From Rostrohypoxylon terebratum (Eukaryota; Ascomycota; Sordariomycetes; Xylariales; Hypoxylaceae): 64,000 bases of DNA. Every line of letters starts with the position of its first letter. Position 1 is the stretch's first letter. Under the pieces are notes generated by a model, which saw nothing but the letters and a program-made list of their open reading frames with translations, did not search any database and was not told the origin of the DNA. Of the stretch, positions 60,367-64,000 are shown one piece after another. The DNA lies in contig MU385881.1 of the NCBI GenBank assembly GCA_022497145.1, positions 248,001 to 312,000 on the forward strand, given 5' to 3'. The translations under genes and the position numbers were made by a program.

Positions 60367-61545
60367 TTACGCTGGCGTGTTTACGGGGTTCTCTTTAGCG
60401 CCGGCATCCTTTTCTTGCCCGATGGTCGCCGTCTTCTTCAGTCTCCGCTCCCTCTCAGCTCTTCCCTCGCTCGCCGGGTCATAAAACGCTATACCCTGCC
60501 CGTTAGCTGCGCGTGATCAACGCCGCGGCGTTAATAATGGGGACTTACGTTTTTCGCCGAAGACGGTCGTCCGAATACCCCTCCGAGGTCCCTCGTACGA
60601 ACCAGGAATAACTCGGTGTAGCACGCATCGGTTATCCCACATCGCAACGCTTCCGACCTCCCACTTCCACCGGACGGAGTGGTCGTCCGCGGAATGGAGG
60701 TGTAAGTTGAAGAAATCCAACAGCTTATCGGACTCGTGCTTCTTAAGCTCGGCGAATCCCGTCACAAACCCGGTGTTCACATTTAGCGCTTTTAGTCCTG
60801 TTACCGGATGGGTCCTGACGGCTGGATGGTGGGAATCGATCGGGGGACGGTTCGGTCCGACACCCCATAGATCCAGGATCGTGTCGTATTGCAGCCGTGA
60901 CGTATGTACAGCGTGCAGACCCTCGACAAATTTCTTCATCGCATCACTCAACGTATCGTACAATCCGTATCCGGACACCCAAGCAGTATCTCCGCCGACG
61001 GGAGGGTGCTCTTCCATGCGAAGCAATGAGTACGACGGCGGGTTGATTTCGAAGGAGGTATCGGCGTGCCATTCTCCCGAGGGCCACGGAGTGTACTTAT
61101 TAATCTCTCGGTGATCTTCGCGACTACCACGTATCACGACATGGCGCACATCCTTCTGGGCCGGGTGTCGGTCCAAGACGCCGTAATGTTCAAAGAGCTT
61201 TACTTGTCCATCGGTCGTAAGATCCTGGTTGCGGAAGAAGACTACGCCACGTTCGTTGACTAATAGCGCAAGCTCGTCTAGCTGCTGGGGAGTCAGCTGC
61301 GAAAGCTGTACATTCTCTAGAACAGTTCCAATGGATTCTGTTAGGTCGACCGGTTTAGCGACTGCGAAGAGCGCCTTCTTCTCGGGATCTGCAAACGATG
61401 CCCTATCCTTGTCCGGGAATATCTCTTCCCGGATCGGATCCGGAGGAACGTAATCTTTGATCTTGGCCGAGAAATGCGGGTGAATCGTAATTGGAAATCC
61501 GGAGTCCGGAGAGATGTGCTTGTAAGATTCGAGATTAGACGACAT
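60367..61545 (-). CDS. TauD/TfdA-family Fe(II)/2-oxoglutarate dioxygenase
   Basis: Two exons: 61545-60549 and 60506-60367 (intron 60548-60507, donor GTAAGT, acceptor CAG), 378 aa. The unspliced frame would end after GEKRKS; splicing gives the expected tail GEKPNGQGIAFYDPASEGRAERERR. These enzymes couple 2-oxoglutarate decarboxylation to hydroxylation, typically releasing sulfite from taurine or other sulfonates. Seen: iron ligands H160 and D162 (GEWHADTSFE), H310 (RCVLHRV) and the 2-oxoglutarate-binding Arg at about 321-325 (RRGIRTT). Length is normal for the fungal group. The intron is only 42 nt. A transporter lies just upstream in the same orientation. Substrate inferred, not proven. Confidence 0.93.
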
Positions 61546-62090
61546 TTTGTTAAGCTACCAATGTCTCGAAGATGATCGTTCTAATATCATCGCCCTTCAT
61601 GTTCAACGAGTTGAACTACTCCACCTCTCATTTCTTATATGTACGTCGTCCCCTTCGAAGCGGAGTTGGAGATTGAAATGACGTGCGCTCACGTTTATCC
61701 TATGAGAGAGGGGTTTGATGGTAAGTTGACAGGGCTAGTCTCCGAAAGGACGTGGTTATCGATGACGCGAAGCTAGACCGCGATCACATCAGTTCCGGTT
61801 CTCCAATACCCCGACGTCGAACATACACTATTAAACTTCCGATAGATATTAGTGTGACTCTGATACTCCTAGATCGCAGGTTAGAAGCTATCGGGATAAT
61901 AATTACGACAATCTTCATATGCTACGCTACGAACAAGCTGAAAGTGCGGTGTAATTCCATGAGGCCGAAATTTTGGCTCAGATTGACGACATATAGACTA
62001 TGACGTTTTCAAATCAACATATCTAAAATCTAGCTAGATTCATTATTTTAGGTGTCTGATAACCTTTTCCCGTGCCAAACTGAAGTCAAT
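61546..62090. promoter_or_regulatory. Promoter region of the dioxygenase
   Basis: 545 bp between the dioxygenase start and the UNC93-like stop. Contains GATAA-type words (TTATC at about 61694 and GATAA at about 61894) that could be sites for GATA regulators of nitrogen use. Weak evidence. Confidence 0.35.
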
Positions 62091-63544
62091 CTAGTCGGAA
62101 GCAACCTCCTTCTGTATATTGCCGTCGGTCTCAATAGATGGACTCTCTTCATCCGTCTTTTTCGGAATACCAAAATCCTTGATCACAAACCAAACGGGTA
62201 CGATCGCAGCACCCCATAGACCGAAGTTGATATAAGGACCACCGACGGAAGCGATGATGGGAATGGCGTTCAGTCCGTAACTTACAGCTTGCCAGGCCGA
62301 CTCCGTTCCTCGCAATAGCGCCGCAAGTCGAATAGTCTCTTGCGGACTCGAAGAGATCTGCCCGATTATGAAGTACGAGAAGTTGTAGTTGAGCTGGAAT
62401 CCGGCGACGAGGAATACGAACACCCCAAAGGCTCTACCGAAGCCGGGGTCGACCCAGTCGAAGAGAGGTTGCGTTCTGTTGTATTCGGTGACGTTGATTG
62501 TGAGCCACAACCACCAAGCCCCTTGAAGTGTCATTATCACCGCGAGAGCCCCTCGAGATCTCTTCTTGAGCGAAATCTGATGTTGATCTAGCCATAACCC
62601 GAGTAGGTTGCCACATATAACGGCTACTATCCCGGATAGGAACGACCCCAAGGCTCTCGCGCGTACACTAAACCACAGAGAATTGTACGTAAAGAAGACC
62701 GCTTCGGAGTACACTCCCTGGCCGATCCAAAGAATAATGAGAAGAAATTTCCTGGAGAAAAATGTTTTCGTCGTCGCTTTTAACTCAGACCACGGATTTT
62801 CCAATATGGTAAGTTGGACCGGCGTCCCATTCGGGCGCTGAACCTTTGACGGGTTGTTCAAAAGTAGGGCTACGAGTGTTCCGCTGGCCTGTAAGGCGAT
62901 GAAGATGAGATAGACATTGTAGGAAACCTTCCCAGCTTGGTTGCGGTCGGCGTTTAGTCCTAGATTGACAGCGCCACCTAGGATCTGGCCGATTTTCGTC
63001 CACGTCAACCAGTAAGCGACTATCCTACTACGATTGCGAGGTTCAGGGTACGCTATAGCTATAGCGGCTTCGGCAGCCCAGAAGATACCGGCCGATACAC
63101 CACAGAGGGCAGCTCCGAGAATAACAAGCCATTCGACGCCGTATCGATTGTTGAGATATAGTCCGGCGCTGTAGGGGGCATATCCCACGGTACCAACAAA
63201 GAGGGCACCCTTGATTCCGATGTACTTGACGATGCCGCTAGTGAACCAGCATGATACCACCATGAGAGAGAACGTGAGGGCGTTTGCGGTGTTCACGAGG
63301 TAGGGAGATTGGGCCCCTCCGGCTCCGAGGGAGTTCATCGCCCCCCATAATCCCGGCGCCGCAAAACTACAGATACCGAGAACCGTAGCATTATAGAAGA
63401 CAGATCGGTACCATTTGGCTGGCTAATGTTAGCGATCTCTAGCGATATGAATTTTAAAAACTTACCTTTAACAGGTTGCTCATTAACAGGTTGCTCATTC
63501 TTGCCACCCGATGAGCTTTCCGTTCTCTCTACCACGTCCGTCAT
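62091..63544 (-). CDS. UNC93-like (MFS-related) membrane transporter
   Basis: Two exons: 63544-63466 and 63418-62091 (intron 63465-63419, donor GTAAGT, acceptor CAG), 468 aa. The start is the ATG at 63544, giving a 26-residue hydrophilic N-terminus containing a doubled NEQPV segment. The second exon has about 11-12 membrane helices, with family-typical KWYRSVFYNATVLGICSFAAPGLWGAMNSLGAGG, GIFWAAEAAIAIAYPEPRNRSR, and AALLRGTESAWQAVSYGLNA. Fungal members of this DUF895/UNC93 group are presumed small-molecule permeases. Its position upstream of, and in tandem with, a TauD-type dioxygenase suggests uptake of that enzyme's substrate; this is inference. Confidence 0.9.
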
Positions 63545-64000
63545 TGCGGCGATTATATCAATTGCGCACCTGCGTTAGGTGTTTTAATATACTGAAATGG
63601 AGAGTATAACGAGAAGGTTAGTCAGAAATCAGTTGTTTACGTTGTTTACTCATATACTTGATACAATCGACTACGACCTAAAATCGAATCATGGCATTTT
63701 CTGCATGCGAATCGCGCCTTACTCGGGGTATAACGCGTGATAGATTCTAAGATAGATAAGATTTTATCTCGTAGATCGTGAAGCCAAGAGCCGATTCGTT
63801 TACCGATAGCTGTGCGACGATTTTTCGTGCATATCAGAAAGCACGTCATTGCGCCCTTGAAATTGGTCATGATCGGTGTCTTACCTCGACTTCGACCGAC
63901 TCTGTCAGCCTACGAATTGATACGCCAGATTATTGGAGTCACATATGACGCGATTGGCGATCGTAGCTTTCAAGAACCTATATCGGATTAGTCAACGAAG
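63545..64000. other. Right-edge region
   Basis: 456 bp upstream of the UNC93-like gene. No coding sequence is recognised; a gene could start beyond the window. Confidence 0.4.

Noticed and set aside
1..64000. CRISPR array or prokaryotic operon
   Set aside because: No regularly spaced direct repeats with unique spacers; genes are spliced and eukaryotic.

Overview
This is nuclear DNA from a filamentous ascomycete (Pezizomycotina, most likely a sordariomycete). The evidence is short 44-85 nt introns with GTAAGT/GTATGT-type donors, fungal-only families (POM34, Zn2Cys6 regulators, Cip1-like and NACHT/ankyrin NLR-like proteins) and typical gene spacing. All exon structures below were built by hand from frame continuity, splice sites and family resemblance; no search was run.

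Layout. 1-13.65 kb is gene-poor: two small secreted proteins (a GPI-type wall protein at 1.87-2.54 kb and a DNase1/thaumatin-like protein at 8.79-9.35 kb) lie in long non-coding stretches with short tandem repeats and CCTAGG-rich tracts. 13.66-29.03 kb is mostly housekeeping: VPS54 (GARP tethering) and MCM5 (replicative helicase) diverge from a shared promoter with three MBF/E2F-like boxes. They are followed by a membrane-anchored ANL-like protein with eroded adenylation motifs, the nucleoporin POM34, a Cip1-like secreted carbohydrate-associated protein and an APC/LAT amino-acid permease.

30.3-49.6 kb is more accessory in flavour. It holds a PNP_UDP-NACHT-ankyrin NLR with a C-terminal ZZ-like zinc finger, a secreted alkaline phosphatase, the QTRT2 subunit of the queuine tRNA-ribosyltransferase, an LCCL-domain membrane protein, a second NACHT gene broken by a 1-nt frameshift next to its P-loop, and a five-exon cytochrome P450.

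51.3-63.5 kb carries a GT25-like glycosyltransferase, the convergent ribosome-biogenesis pair NOP10/NOB1, a regulator with two tandem Zn2Cys6 clusters, a TauD-type Fe(II)/2-oxoglutarate dioxygenase and an UNC93-like transporter. The last two sit in tandem and may form a small uptake/catabolism pair.

No rRNA, tRNA, CRISPR array or recognisable transposon coding sequence was found. The best candidates for new biology are the PNP-NACHT-ANK-ZZ receptor, the frameshifted NACHT gene and the catalytically suspect ANL protein.
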